Assembly: GCF_900157385.1 (NCBI RefSeq)
Contig: NZ_LT717701.1
Location: 903,772 to 967,771 of the forward strand
Source: Mycobacterium terramassiliense
GTDB taxonomy: Bacteria; Actinomycetota; Actinomycetes; Mycobacteriales; Mycobacteriaceae
Direction of reading: 5' to 3'
DNA: 64,000 nt
Below are positions 34,126 to 43,911 of this stretch, one piece after another (positions within the stretch are counted from its first letter, which is position 1; every line of letters begins with the position of its first letter). The notes beneath the pieces were generated by a model. It made no database searches. It was given only the letters and a program-made list of their open reading frames with translations, and was not told the origin of the DNA. The position numbers and the translations under genes were made by a program.

Positions 34126-34967
34126 AAGTGCTGTTCAGCCAACGCTGATCGAACAGTTGGAGGCGCGGCGTGGGCTCCATCTCCTACATACGATGCCCGC
34201 CTAATTGACATCCGGGCTCCAATCGCTTGCCCGCATTCGCACGATGCCAACCACTTCCGGCCCAGTCCGCAAGAATCCATGTGTGCTGCAGGCTGTCAGC
34301 CGCGCCAACCCGCTCAGGCTACTGAACGGTAATTTCACCTTGAAACTCAACGGCTTGCGGGAGAGTTCGCTGCTCGACGGCGGATGTCGTTCTCGCATGA
34401 TAATTCCAGATATCCACGTTTGCCGAGTGTGGGCACCGTCGGGCCGCTTGATCACTTCGGTCATCTGGGAATCAATTTTTTTGTGCGCCTTCGGTATCAT
34501 ACGACACGCGCCAACGGATGTTCGCCAGTCATCAGTGGGGGTTAGGTGAAGACACTGGTGTTGCTGCCCGTTGGTTCGTTGCGCAAGGCGCGGAACGAAG
34601 CTTCGTTGCCGTTGGCGCCTTCTCTCCGACCGGTGACGCAGGGGCGTTGCGGCTGGTTGGTATACCTTGCCCGTGCTGGCGGCAGTACCCGGCAGCTTTC
34701 CCGCGGTGCCGCGGCACGGCGGGAAAGCTGCCTAACAGCTGTGGTCGCGCGCCGGTTTGGGCTTGGGCATCCGGGGCTGGCTGACCCGGTATCAATGATT
34801 AGACGTGACAGGGATCGGATTGAACGAGCGCCTGACATTGCGATCGCGCGGTACGGATCGGGGGCTGGCACGTGATGCTCCAAGCTGGGCAGTCCGCTCG
34901 CCGCGATGTTTTGGTATCAGTGACCGAGTCTGTCAACGCGGTAGCGACTGCTTAGAAGTCGGGCGCC
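34126..34967. other. Intergenic region between orphan PPE genes
   Basis: About 840 bp with no supported gene. It contains the second copy of the palindromic repeat at 34691-34732. Confidence 0.45.
34691..34732. repeat. Palindromic repeat, copy 2
   Basis: Almost the entire 42 bp is one palindrome: 20 of 21 positions of GGCAGCTTTCCCGC plus GGTGCCG pair with the second half. It shares GGCAGCTTTCCCGCGG and CGGGAAAGCTGCC with copy 1 and lies 236 bp before the next PPE gene. Confidence 0.8.
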
Positions 34968-36029
34968 GTGAGTTTCTCGTTCTTTCCCCCGGAGTTCAAC
35001 ACGGAACTCGTCCATACCGCCCGCGGCTCGGGGCAGTTGAGTCTCGCCGCGTCCGCGTGGGATGTCCTGGCGGCGGGTTTGTGTTCGGCTGCCGGTTCCC
35101 TTGTGCCGGCGATCTCGGCATTGATCGCCAATTGGCCCGGGCCGTCGGTACTCGAGATCGCCGGTGCCATCGCCCAATACGCGTCGTGGCTCAACGCGAC
35201 TGCCGCGCAGGTTGCGGACGTTGCCGCCAAGGCTGCGACCGCGGCGGATGCGTTGGAGACGGCGTTCGCGATGACGGTGCCACCGCCCGTGATTGAAGCT
35301 AATCGTGCATGGTTTAGGAAATTGGCAACAACGAATGTGTTAGGCCAGGATGCGTTAGCCGTAGCCGCAACGGAGGCGCACTATCTCGAGATGTGGGCCC
35401 AGGACGCGGCCACGTTGAATGGGTACATGACGGCGTGGCGCGATGCGGTCAGGATGTCGGCATACGGCAAGAGGGCAGCCGCGACGGATTCCACGGATGC
35501 GACGGCTGCAGGAACCGGCATGGCACCGCTTACGAATTCAAGCACTGAGAGGCGCTGGGCGCTAAGTTCGCTCACTGCACGCGAGGCCAAGCCGGGGCAT
35601 TCCGGCCCGTCAGGCCCATCGGGCACCGCCCCGGACAGTGAGCGCGCCGCCGAGGCGGTCAGCACCGCCAGCGCGGCGGAGCGCTTGGCGATGTACCCGA
35701 TCAGCACACTGGCGCAGGCGTCTCGGATCTGTGAGGCGGACGGTGCAGCGCTGAGCGGTACTCGCGATTCGCTCGTCAACCGTCGCGCTCAGCTCAAGGT
35801 TTGCGACGAACGCCTGCTAGTCGGCCGGGCGGACCGCCAGCAATACTCGTGGGGATCACCCGTCTCAGCACGGATGGCGCATGCCATGTCATTGGGCGGC
35901 CTATCGGTGCCGTCGACCTGGCCGGCGCCACCAGGGCTCCGCAATACCACCCAGGTTTTCGTCAACTTCCAGCGGCGGGCCCAGACATTGTCGTCCGACG
36001 GAGCACGAGGTAGTGGGCACTACCACTGA
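34968..36029 (+). CDS. PPE family protein, SVP-like, orphan
   Basis: A 353-residue PPE protein starting at GTG 34968 (SFSFFPPEFNTELVHTARG). NWPGPSV replaces the common GWSGPS at the W-x-G turn, as in the preceding PPE protein. Later come MTVPPPVIEANRAW, HYLEMWAQDAATLNGYM, and GGLSVPSTW, the SVP motif, near residue 310. The region after residue 180 is hydrophilic and contains a short GPSGPSG stretch; the extreme C-terminus is Arg/Ser-rich. The two tandem PPE genes look like an old duplication that included the upstream palindromic repeat. No PE partner is adjacent. Confidence 0.85.
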   Translation: MSFSFFPPEFNTELVHTARGSGQLSLAASAWDVLAAGLCSAAGSLVPAISALIANWPGPSVLEIAGAIAQYASWLNATAAQVADVAAKAATAADALETAFAMTVPPPVIEANRAWFRKLATTNVLGQDALAVAATEAHYLEMWAQDAATLNGYMTAWRDAVRMSAYGKRAAATDSTDATAAGTGMAPLTNSSTERRWALSSLTAREAKPGHSGPSGPSGTAPDSERAAEAVSTASAAERLAMYPISTLAQASRICEADGAALSGTRDSLVNRRAQLKVCDERLLVGRADRQQYSWGSPVSARMAHAMSLGGLSVPSTWPAPPGLRNTTQVFVNFQRRAQTLSSDGARGSGHYH

Positions 36030-37340
36030 GGGCTGAGCGATCATTCTGCCGTCCAGACTGCCAGATGCCTGACCGTTCACGCGATTACGCGGCGGCAGGT
36101 CGACCCCGATCAGCGAGGCTGCAGCTCAAGGCCTTTCATGACGAGCCGCTGCCATCGGCGGCTACCCCAGCTGTAAGGTAGCGTGAGCCAGGTCTCACCA
36201 AAAGGTGTAAGCGAAGGACGGATTGGCGCCGCTCATTCTTGTGTTCAACCAACTGGTAGGTCAACGACGATGGTCCGACACAGCTGATGCTCAGAATTGT
36301 CTAATCTTGCACATTGGGTTGCAGATTGACGGCGAAGGCGATGGCATGGCCGCGAAGGTTGTCCACAGCTTGTTCCCCGGAGCCTAACGCCTCGGCGAAT
36401 GCCGCCCGCCGGGGTGCCGACATTCGAAACATCGGCGGCCGCACCCGCGCTCAGGCGATGATGACCACCGGTCGCCCGGCCGAAGTACATTGGCTTGACA
36501 CCCGTTAACTCCTGCCGCCCACTGGGCACGGCCAGCGCCACGTGAGGGTTAAGTCAGTTCGCGGTCGGCCTGGCAGCGTCAGCCTGTAAGGATGCCAGCA
36601 AATGTTGAAATAGCGTGTGCGCAGTTGTTCGACTTGCTGCTACAACGGTCGGCACGGTCAACCTGACTCTCCGGCGAGCTAACGAAAATCTGCATGTACC
36701 GCCGGACGTTGCAGCGATCAATGCTGTCAACGTCCCGTCCCGTGCCTCGTTGTCGTCGACGCCAAAGCTTAACGGCTAAGGGCCAGTACGGTTTTGACTC
36801 TAGATGCACGGAAACTAGCGCTGCTTTGTCCGTATCACAACAGATTTCACCTCACCATGAGCGTACCTGGGCTCTTAATCGTTTGGACTCGACAACCCAA
36901 ACCGACGGGGCTGAAAGGAATTCCTTGATTTGCTGTCGCGCATACGTGAGTTTGAGCGCTCAATTGACGTGGCGGTCGGGAGGGCTGGGCTCAGGCCAGA
37001 GACCAAGTATCGCAATGTAATCCGTATGGGAGTGAAAACAGCGGTGTTCCGCAGATGTTCAATAGTGCCCGTATTGATCGGGGTACGTCGCCACGCCACC
37101 GGCTGAGCGAAAAGTCTTACCCCTCAGTAATTTTGCCGACAAGGGCGGGTGGGCCCATCTGATCCGCCGCGCTGACCATTGCCTCCGCAGGTCCCATAAA
37201 CTGATCCGTAGGGGCGGTCATGTTTGCGGGCTCTGTCCGCAAGAACAGTGCCAGGGTGGCGCGTCGCGTTCTTACGCTAGCTAAATCCCTCGTATTACAG
37301 GTGCGACGCAAGCTACGAATTCCGACAATGCAGAAACGCA
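36030..37340. other. Long region without a convincing gene
   Basis: About 1.3 kb, AT-richer by eye. A 43-codon frame at 36301-36432 on the minus strand (MFRMSAPRRAAFAEAL...) has reasonable codon use but no ribosome site and is not called. Short stretches near 36249 (CCAACTGGTAGGT) and 36671 recur at 38491 and 38687, suggesting older duplications that extend beyond the MarR block. Confidence 0.4.
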
Positions 37341-37454
37341 CTAGATCGTGTTACACCACTGACGAGGTCAGCTAATTTTAGAATACCCCCTGTACTACTT
37401 GTGAGCTGCGAGTTATGCTGAGAAACACGAGGACGTGGCTATACGTAGAGCGTG

Positions 37455-37468
37455 TGGAACGCGTTCCA
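37455..37468. promoter_or_regulatory. Palindromic candidate operator TGGAACGCGTTCCA
   Basis: A perfect 14-bp palindrome 139 bp before the MarR start. The duplicate block keeps TGGAACGCGTTCTA at 39446-39459, one arm base changed. The size and symmetry suit a dimeric winged-helix regulator, possibly the gene's own product. Confidence 0.5.
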
Positions 37469-37606
37469 AAAATTGACCAACAAGTAATTTTCGCCTTGAA
37501 CCAGATACTTCAAACTGACAGTTTTCTGGGCAGGGTCGGGGAGTCCTATGAGCAGTGCAAAATTGCCTCTTCTTCAGTCCCTGGCGTCCGCCCCAACGGT
37601 GGATAC

Positions 37607-38191
37607 ATGACAATCGTTGAGGCGGAAGTCGTTTCATCTACAGCGCGGCAATCTTCGTGGATACCGTCGCCCGCTGTGGAAGAGACGGGTCCTGAACCGC
37701 CAAGAATATGTCTGCCGGGACTCGACGATATAGAGCAGCGGTGCTGGCAGGCGTTCCTGGAATCGTCGGCGCTCCTGCTGGAAACGTTAGATCGCCAACT
37801 TGTAAAGATTCACAAGCTCAGGTTGTTCGACTTCCTCGTGCTCTCGATGCTCGCCCGGGCGAACGGCAGCGGTTCGGCTCGGATGGGCGATCTGGCGGAG
37901 GCTCTCGCGGTCGGGCCCAGCCGGATGACCCAGCAGATTCGCCGCCTAGAATCGGAGGGTCTCGTGCATCGCAGCCGCAGCACCAAAGACAAACGCGGAG
38001 TGATCGCGACGATCACCCGTGAGGGCCGCGCGCGGCTCCAGCCCGCGACCAGAACATATGCGAGACATGTTCGCGCGCATTACCTTGATCAGATGTCACG
38101 CCAGAAGATGATCGCCATGGGTGACAGCTGCCGGCGGATCAACCACCCGCTGAACAATTCCCAGGTAATGGACAGGTTTAAGCTCCTGTAG
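37607..38191 (+). CDS. MarR-family transcriptional regulator, copy 1
   Basis: A 194-residue protein. The winged-helix core is visible: LFDFLVLSMLARANGSGSARMG, LAEALAVGPSRMTQQIRRLE (recognition helix), ESEGLVHRSRSTKDKRGV and ATITREGRARL of the wing, followed by a long dimerisation helix. The frame is open to 37415, but MTIVEAEVVSS at 37607 matches the start of the duplicate gene at 39600, so that start was chosen. About 45 residues before the fold are unusual (VEETGPEPP) and conserved between the copies. The ligand and target genes are unknown; the 14-bp palindrome upstream may be an autoregulatory site. Confidence 0.85.
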   Translation: MTIVEAEVVSSTARQSSWIPSPAVEETGPEPPRICLPGLDDIEQRCWQAFLESSALLLETLDRQLVKIHKLRLFDFLVLSMLARANGSGSARMGDLAEALAVGPSRMTQQIRRLESEGLVHRSRSTKDKRGVIATITREGRARLQPATRTYARHVRAHYLDQMSRQKMIAMGDSCRRINHPLNNSQVMDRFKLL

Positions 38192-39331
38192 GCGGCGGTC
38201 CTCGACAAAGCGTGCCGGTCGATGAAATCCACATTCTGCGATACGGCCGTGGCAGATTTGAGGGGCTGCCCACGCCGCGAGACTGGCTCTTATCCAGAGC
38301 TAGCCGTGCCGCACCCGTGTTTCCACCGGATGTGCGGCAAGGCCCATCGGCTTGACGAGAATGGCCTGCGCGAAACGAGTTGCCTGCGGCGACAACTATT
38401 GTCCCGCCAGCTTTCACGCTGTGGCATTGCTAGCTGTTTCGGCTTCGGACGACGAAGGCGCCCATGAGAGATTACATCCTCGCGTTCCGACCAACCGGTA
38501 GGTTAGCGTCGACGATGGCAAGTAGGTCGCCTCGCAGTAAGTCCGCGTCATCGCGTCATGTCGCGGCGGCGGTTCGCAGTCGGCGCGGGTAGGTGCGGCT
38601 GTAGGGGAGGTAGGAAATGTTCGGGAGCAAGCGATCTTTGGCTCGAAGGATACCGCCACCGATTACGAGCGAGGACTTTCGTCTTTCCGCCAGCTAACGA
38701 AGATATGGCGCTTCTGTGTGCCTGGCCGCGACGAACGCTGGGCTTGACGAGGGTATCTCATATCCGCCTAGCTGAAATCTGCGACTGAATTCGCCACGGC
38801 CAGAACGATTTTGACGCTCATCATCAAGCATATCACACTTGCCATGTGTCACAGCATATTTCGTTCCAATGCAAGGTTATGACGACCCTAGTTGATTGGG
38901 GGCCAAACAGTCCGAAATGCCGTGGCGCGAAGTACTGTCACTCTGCGGGCCTTTGCGCCTGACGGCGGCACTCGCCTCTTCTGAATAGTGTGGAATCCAA
39001 CGCCCGGCGCGCCCTATACCGCAAGGCGCCCAATATAATCCCTGCGGTCAAAGCATCGATCAATCACTCAGGAGCGGGCCCCACCGGTCAAGGGACACCT
39101 CTGGGAGTCTTTACTCGAGCGAAATCCTTTTCGCCAGTACACATTTGAATGCGGTGACCGGATTGGCCCTGCCCCTCTGGGACCTAATAATCCGCTCTTC
39201 AAGATAGCGGAGCCCGTCCTTGGATACCGAGCTAATGCTTTGTCAGTTTGCGGGAGAATCCGAACGCCTCGCGGTAGGTCTTACGCAGCTAATTCTCACA
39301 CATTAGACCGCTGTGCAGTGATTCGAACGGG
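38192..39331. other. Region without a convincing gene
   Basis: About 1.1 kb between the two MarR blocks, with the tail of block 1. Translations on both strands are broken or lack gene features. Confidence 0.4.
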
Positions 39332-40365
39332 CTAGATCGTGTCGCACTATCGAGGCATTCAGCTAATTCCGAAATAATCCCTGTACGCCGTTGAACAGCG
39401 CGTGATCCTAGAACGAGCTAGACAATGGCTATGCGGAGCGTCGTGTGGAACGCGTTCTAGAAAGCTACCAACAAGTAATTTTCACCTTGAACCAGATGTT
39501 TCAGACTGACAGTTTTCTGGGGCGGAGTCGGGAGGGCTATGAACAGCGCAAAAGTGCCTCCTCCGGAGTTGCCGGCAGTCATTCTCGGCTGGTGGATCCA
39601 TGACAATCGTTGAAGCTTACGTCGTTTCATCGCCTACGCGACGATTTTGTTGGATACCGTCCCCCGCCGTGGAAGAGACGGGTCCAGAACCGCCGATCAA
39701 TCGCCTTCCAGGATTCGATGATACGGAGCAGCGATGCTGGCAAGCGTTTCTGGAATCGTCGGCGCTCCTGCTCGAGACTTTGGACCGACAACTCATGAAG
39801 GTGCACCGGCTCGGGCTGTTTGACTTTCTGGTGCTGGATATGCTGGCTCGCTCGAACGGCGGCTCAGCTCGGATGGGCGACCTTGCCGAAGCTTTGGCGG
39901 TTGGGCCCAGCCGAATGACGCAGCAGATCCGCCGCATGGAATCAGAGGGTCTCGTTCGTCGCAGTCGCAGCACAAGAGACAAGCGAGGAGTGATTGCCAC
40001 CGTCACACGCGAGGGGCGATTGCGGCTTCAACCCGCCACGAAAACCTACGCGGGGCACATTCGCGAACACTACCTAAACCAAATGACGCGGCAGCAGATG
40101 ATCGCTATGGGTGACAGCTGTCGACGAATCAGTCAGCCCCTGAACAACTCCCAGGTAATGGACCGGTTCAAGCCCCTCTAGGGTGCTGGCCCGCGAGGCC
40201 GCGCCCGGGCCGATGACATCGACGGGCTACCGTGCGGCGGTGGCACATCGACAACCAGATGGAAGTGGCTGGCCGTGGGGGTCGATCGATGGTTCGCACC
40301 GGCGCCTAATTGCGAGACACGCTCTTGCCCAGAGCTGACGGCGTCGAGCATGCGTTCCCATCATG
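39332..40365 (+). repeat. Duplicated MarR block, copy 2
   Basis: Second copy of the block at 37341; the coding part is the most conserved and the leader and trailer have diverged with small indels. Confidence 0.75.
39600..40181 (+). CDS. MarR-family transcriptional regulator, copy 2
   Basis: A 193-residue paralog of the protein at 37607, one residue shorter, nearly identical around the recognition helix (LAEALAVGPSRMTQQIRR) and the wing (RSRSTRDKRGVIATVTREG). Differences lie mostly in the N-terminal 40 residues and in the turn RSNGG versus RANGSG. Both reading frames are intact, which argues for selection on each. Because the recognition helices are identical, both proteins probably bind the same operators and may heterodimerise (inference). 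Confidence 0.85.
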   Translation: MTIVEAYVVSSPTRRFCWIPSPAVEETGPEPPINRLPGFDDTEQRCWQAFLESSALLLETLDRQLMKVHRLGLFDFLVLDMLARSNGGSARMGDLAEALAVGPSRMTQQIRRMESEGLVRRSRSTRDKRGVIATVTREGRLRLQPATKTYAGHIREHYLNQMTRQQMIAMGDSCRRISQPLNNSQVMDRFKPL

Positions 40366-41090
40366 CAACGTGCGCTAGGCCTGTGGCCTGGACCTCAGCT
40401 TGGGGTCGCCGCCGCCTCGACGAGCAGGTCGCGAATGCCGCGCTACTACCGAGTGACGGTTTAGTTCCGGTGCGCGGAGAGACGTCCGCCGAAATTGGCT
40501 GATGAGAGCGCTTTAGCTGGACCCGCAGTTATTTTCGGATTGAAATGCTTCCAACGTTGGCCGCTGCAGCGGCCAACGTTACGTATGCCTAACCACTAGG
40601 CTCACGACCTATGGAGCCAATGCGACCGCCATCGTTGTTGACCCCCTTGGTGATCGCCACTGGCGAAAGCGTGACAAGGCCAGCTCGCCACAATGGCGCG
40701 GGGCGACTCGCTCCACTCATCTCACGGTCTTTATAGTCGCTGATTTCGTTTATGCCACCACCACAAAGCCGATCAGATAGATTCGACCTTGACTCAGTGC
40801 GGACGGCGCAGCCCGACGCCGAAGCGTGATACAAATGAAGAAGCGTGATTCAAAGAAGTCGTGGCCACGAGGTCTCGTGCTTCGAACCGGTCTGGCTGTA
40901 GGAAGTGGCGCTCAGTGCGCCCGACGGCAATGTTTCCGTCACGAGACTGCAGGTTTCTTGGCCGATGGTCCCGGATGATTGGATCATCGAGGAGTTCCGC
41001 GGAGTGATTAAACGTAGCCACCTCTACTAGATAAAGGAATGCCTTGTCGAGGATCGCGAATGGCTCGGTGCGGATCATCGGAGATGGCCG
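40366..41090. other. Region without a convincing gene
   Basis: About 700 bp. An inverted pair GCGGCCAACGTT-like sequence (AACGTTGGCCGCTGCAGCGGCCAACGTT) at about 40553-40580 could be a terminator. No supported gene. Confidence 0.4.
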
Positions 41091-41570
41091 TTGACACGCA
41101 GCCTTGGTGTCAGCGCCGCGGTATACGCCCATAACCAGATCGAACGTCGCTCTCGCCGGAATGCGACTCCGTCAACCGCGCAGGTGCGCGCTGCGATGGA
41201 GTTATTGGGCCAGCGATGGATACTGCGGGTCGTTTGGGAGCTTGAGCCCGGCCCACTGCGGTTCTTGGACCTGCGCCACCGCATGGACAACTGCTCATCG
41301 AGTGTGCTTTCCGAACGGCTTCGGCAGTTGTTGGCTGCAGGCGTAATCGTCAAGAACCCGACCAAAAGATGGGAGCTGACCACCGCAGGCGCCCAGCTTG
41401 GGTCGGCGTTGACGTCGGTATGGGATTGGGCCGAAAGTTGGGCCCGGGAAGAGATGACTGCCCGTGAACCGGGCGCTTCAAGGCCCCGGCCTTCGGGCCC
41501 GCCCATGAACGGGCGTTCGGAGCCACGGTTCGAGCGCACTCCGGCCGCGACACACATTGTCTACGGCTGA
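41091..41570 (+). CDS. HxlR-type winged-helix transcriptional regulator
   Basis: A 159-residue protein with the HxlR signature: MELLGQRWILRVVWELEPGPLRF, DLRHRMDNCSSSVLSERLRQL, AAGVIVKNPTKRWELTTAG and a C-terminal helix with W-D-W-A. The TTG at 41091 has GGAG 7 bp upstream. HxlR proteins are dimeric repressors or activators responding to small molecules, thiols or aldehydes, usually acting on a neighbouring gene; the closest neighbour is the convergent lipoprotein gene, so the target is unclear. The C-terminal 30 residues are Pro/Arg-rich and probably disordered. Confidence 0.82.
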   Translation: MTRSLGVSAAVYAHNQIERRSRRNATPSTAQVRAAMELLGQRWILRVVWELEPGPLRFLDLRHRMDNCSSSVLSERLRQLLAAGVIVKNPTKRWELTTAGAQLGSALTSVWDWAESWAREEMTAREPGASRPRPSGPPMNGRSEPRFERTPAATHIVYG

Positions 41571-41632
41571 TCGACAGCCCCTCCGATCCGCTACCCGCGC
41601 CTGACCCACGTGATGGGCCAGACCGCTCCAGG

Positions 41633-42289
41633 TTAACCCCGGATCGCGGCCACGCCCTTGACCAGCAGGTCGCGCGCGCGTTGAATATCGACGGGCGCGG
41701 CCGGCTGGTCGGGACTCATCGTCGGACTGGCGATCACAACAACCTCATAGTCGCCGAATTGAGCCGAATAGCGGTAGGCCTCGATGGAACGAGCGCCCTC
41801 GGGTGCGTCGGTCTGCATCACACGCCTCTCTCCGAGCGTCTTTGTCCCGTCGATCTTGGGTGCGTCGACCGCCTCGAGGCCTCCCTTCATGTGCGGCCCG
41901 GTGAAGGCCACCGTGCTGCAGTGATGTCCGGTTTCATTGGACGGCAGCGGCTGGGAGGTCTCCATCGCGACAACGAGGAGCCGGTTGCCGTTGCCCTCGG
42001 CGGAAACACCGGCCATGGTGCCTTTCAAGCCCGCGGGCATCTCGGGCCCGATCGCTACTTTTGCGCATTCGGGGGGATCGAATACGAGACCCGTGGGCAG
42101 CTTGTTCGCAGAGAGAAACTTGGGGTCGATAGCGCGTTTTGCGATGTCGTTGATTGTGAACTCGGCTCCAAAAGTCGACTTGACTTCGGTCACCTTGCTG
42201 ATGTCCGCCTTCGACGAAGAGGCATTGACACCCGAAGAGCAGCCGGCGAGCGCGCATATGGATGCGATCACGAACACTACCCTCAACAT
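41633..42289 (-). CDS. Lipoprotein, DUF5642-like
   Basis: A 218-residue lipoprotein: signal MLRVVFVIASICALAGCSS with the lipobox A-L-A-G-C and the lipidated Cys at 17. The mature domain resembles mycobacterial DUF5642 lipoproteins (DPPECAKVAIGPEMP, HHCSTVAFTGPHM, FGDYEVVVIASP) with two further cysteines. It would be anchored on the outer face of the plasma membrane. No enzymatic motif. It is read leftward, convergent with the HxlR gene and about 80 bp downstream of the Mce-associated pair, but its own start region lacks a close upstream partner. Confidence 0.72.
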   Translation of the reverse strand: MLRVVFVIASICALAGCSSGVNASSSKADISKVTEVKSTFGAEFTINDIAKRAIDPKFLSANKLPTGLVFDPPECAKVAIGPEMPAGLKGTMAGVSAEGNGNRLLVVAMETSQPLPSNETGHHCSTVAFTGPHMKGGLEAVDAPKIDGTKTLGERRVMQTDAPEGARSIEAYRYSAQFGDYEVVVIASPTMSPDQPAAPVDIQRARDLLVKGVAAIRG

Positions 42290-42367
42290 GAAGCCAACCT
42301 ACCCACCGCGCCGTGATACGACGGCGACGGCGAAGAAGAACCTCTCATGCTCACGGGTGCCTATGCG

Positions 42368-43117
42368 TCAACGATGAATCGGCGCCAAGTCGAGGACCAA
42401 CCACCGGCCGCTTTCTTTTGTTAGTTCCACGCGGAAGGCGATCACCTCATATACCGGTGGAGCATCCGCCCTAGTCCGGGTGCCGCGCATAATTACCACG
42501 ACGCTCGCCGCTGACGGCGTGAGGGCTTCCACGCCGGCCGAAAGCGTCCTCGCCTCTGCCGTGATCAGGCCTTGCGCCAGCGCGGAGGTGGACTTGTTGT
42601 ACAGCTCTGTGAACGCAATAACGCGGTCGGGCACCATCATCGCGGTGGCGCGGTCGAGCGACCCTGTCGGGGTCTGTGGGGAGAACGTCGATGCGTTCTC
42701 GGCCATGGCGGTGGCGACGTGCATCACCTCGGACGAGTCGCGTTTGAGATCACGGTCCGGCACCGTCCAGCGGGTATAGCCAACCCCAAAGGCCGCCAGC
42801 GCGGCCGTCGCAGCCACGGCAATCACGGCCAGCCGCAGCCTGGGGCTGTTGTCGTTGGTGCCGAAGGTGACCGAATTGCGTCGGAAAAGGACAAAATTGA
42901 CGAGCATGCCCGCGGTGATCAAGAGCGCGAGGATCGAGCATGTCGAGACCCACCACAGCGGCCAGCGAAGAGCGACGCCGATCATCAGCAGCGCGGCGAT
43001 CGTGGCCAGGGGAGCGGCGATGTCGAAGGCGAGCACTCGCCAGAGGCTTATCAAAAATGTTCGGTTTCCCAGGAGTCTCAGGGACTTCGGGTCGACCACG
43101 CTCGTCAACTTTCTCAT
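42368..43117 (-). CDS. Orphan Mce-associated membrane protein (Rv1362c/Rv1363c type)
   Basis: A 249-residue protein with three predicted membrane segments (VLAFDIAAPLATIAALLMIG, WVSTCSILALLITAGMLVNF, LAVIAVAATAALAAFGVG). An extracytoplasmic NTF2-like Mce-associated domain follows and ends SGRWLVLDLAPIHR. Unlike the mce4-linked proteins it is encoded away from any mce operon, next to a second such protein whose stop overlaps its start by 4 bp. In M. tuberculosis orphaned Mce-associated proteins stabilise Mce transporters; which Mce system this pair serves cannot be told from the sequence. Confidence 0.75.
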   Translation of the reverse strand: MRKLTSVVDPKSLRLLGNRTFLISLWRVLAFDIAAPLATIAALLMIGVALRWPLWWVSTCSILALLITAGMLVNFVLFRRNSVTFGTNDNSPRLRLAVIAVAATAALAAFGVGYTRWTVPDRDLKRDSSEVMHVATAMAENASTFSPQTPTGSLDRATAMMVPDRVIAFTELYNKSTSALAQGLITAEARTLSAGVEALTPSAASVVVIMRGTRTRADAPPVYEVIAFRVELTKESGRWLVLDLAPIHR

Positions 43118-43911
43118 CGCAGGACCCTCAACCCCGAGATCAGCAAGTTGTCGTCGACATCGGAGACGTCGACCAGCAGGTTCCAGTACAGTGCTTGCGG
43201 TTTAGTGCCGGGGCTTCCGCTGACCGATGTGGCCGCCACCTGGATGGTGTCGGTGCGGCTGCCGACTTTGGCAGCCGCCGGCTCGGGCGCCGCAGTGGGA
43301 AACGTGCCGATGTCGCCCAAATCGTGGTGCACCGATTGGATGACCACCGACTCGATCTGGGTGGACCGATACGAGGGCAGCTGCTGCACCGCTTCCCGGT
43401 ACGGCTGCATGGTGGCGTCGAAACCGGCCTTGAGCTGACCGGCCGTTCCGTCGCGCAGGCGCCGCAGGCTCGCATCGAGGTTGTTGTTGTTCATGTTCAT
43501 GAGCACCAGCGCCCACTCGGCGGCGGCTTTTTTTGCCCGAATCTGGTAGTGGTGCTCGTCGACATCGCTGCGATGCGACGACCAGAGAACCAGGCAACCG
43601 ACGACCGCGGCAAGCAGCAACACCCCGAGGAGGGTCGAGACGATGCCGTAGGCCGAGAGCATCCTGCCGCTCGACGGTCTGCGTCTCGCGCTGTCGGCGT
43701 GCGGTTCTTTGGCCGATTCACTATCGCTGTCGTCTGATGGTTCGAGCGGTTCACGATCGCCGTCGTTCGATTCACCGTCAGCGTCTTCCGACACGTGTGG
43801 CGCCTGATTGTCACTGTCGCCCGACAGTTGGAGGGAATCGCTATCGGTGTGGCCCGATGCTTCGTGCGGCTCGCTATCGGACGACGTGTTGTCGGACTCT
43901 GCATCGGGCAT
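43114..43911 (-). CDS. Orphan Mce-associated membrane protein with acidic N-terminus
   Basis: A 265-residue protein. The first 80 residues are a very Asp/Ser/Glu-rich low-complexity cytoplasmic tail, followed by one membrane helix (STLLGVLLLAAVVGCLVLW) and an Mce-associated domain ending DDNLLISGLRVLR. The 3' end overlaps the next gene by 4 bp, so the two are translationally coupled. The acidic tail varies widely between homologs and could interact with basic partners. Function inferred only from the family. Confidence 0.75.
   Translation of the reverse strand: MPDAESDNTSSDSEPHEASGHTDSDSLQLSGDSDNQAPHVSEDADGESNDGDREPLEPSDDSDSESAKEPHADSARRRPSSGRMLSAYGIVSTLLGVLLLAAVVGCLVLWSSHRSDVDEHHYQIRAKKAAAEWALVLMNMNNNNLDASLRRLRDGTAGQLKAGFDATMQPYREAVQQLPSYRSTQIESVVIQSVHHDLGDIGTFPTAAPEPAAAKVGSRTDTIQVAATSVSGSPGTKPQALYWNLLVDVSDVDDNLLISGLRVLR

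Larger units (their letters stand above)
37341..38330 (+). repeat. Duplicated MarR block, copy 1 (pairs with 39332-40365)
   Basis: The block starts at CTAGATCGTGT in both copies, continues through a similar 260-bp leader (ACCAACAAGTAATTTTC, CTGACAGTTTTCTGG) and the MarR gene, and fades near GCGAGAC...CCAGAGCT about 130 bp after the stop. Copies are offset by about 1.99 kb. Confidence 0.8.

Noticed and set aside
36301..36432. 43-codon minus-strand frame MFRMSAPRRAAFAEAL
   Set aside because: Codon use is acceptable but there is no ribosome site, no homology I recognise and the region looks degenerate.
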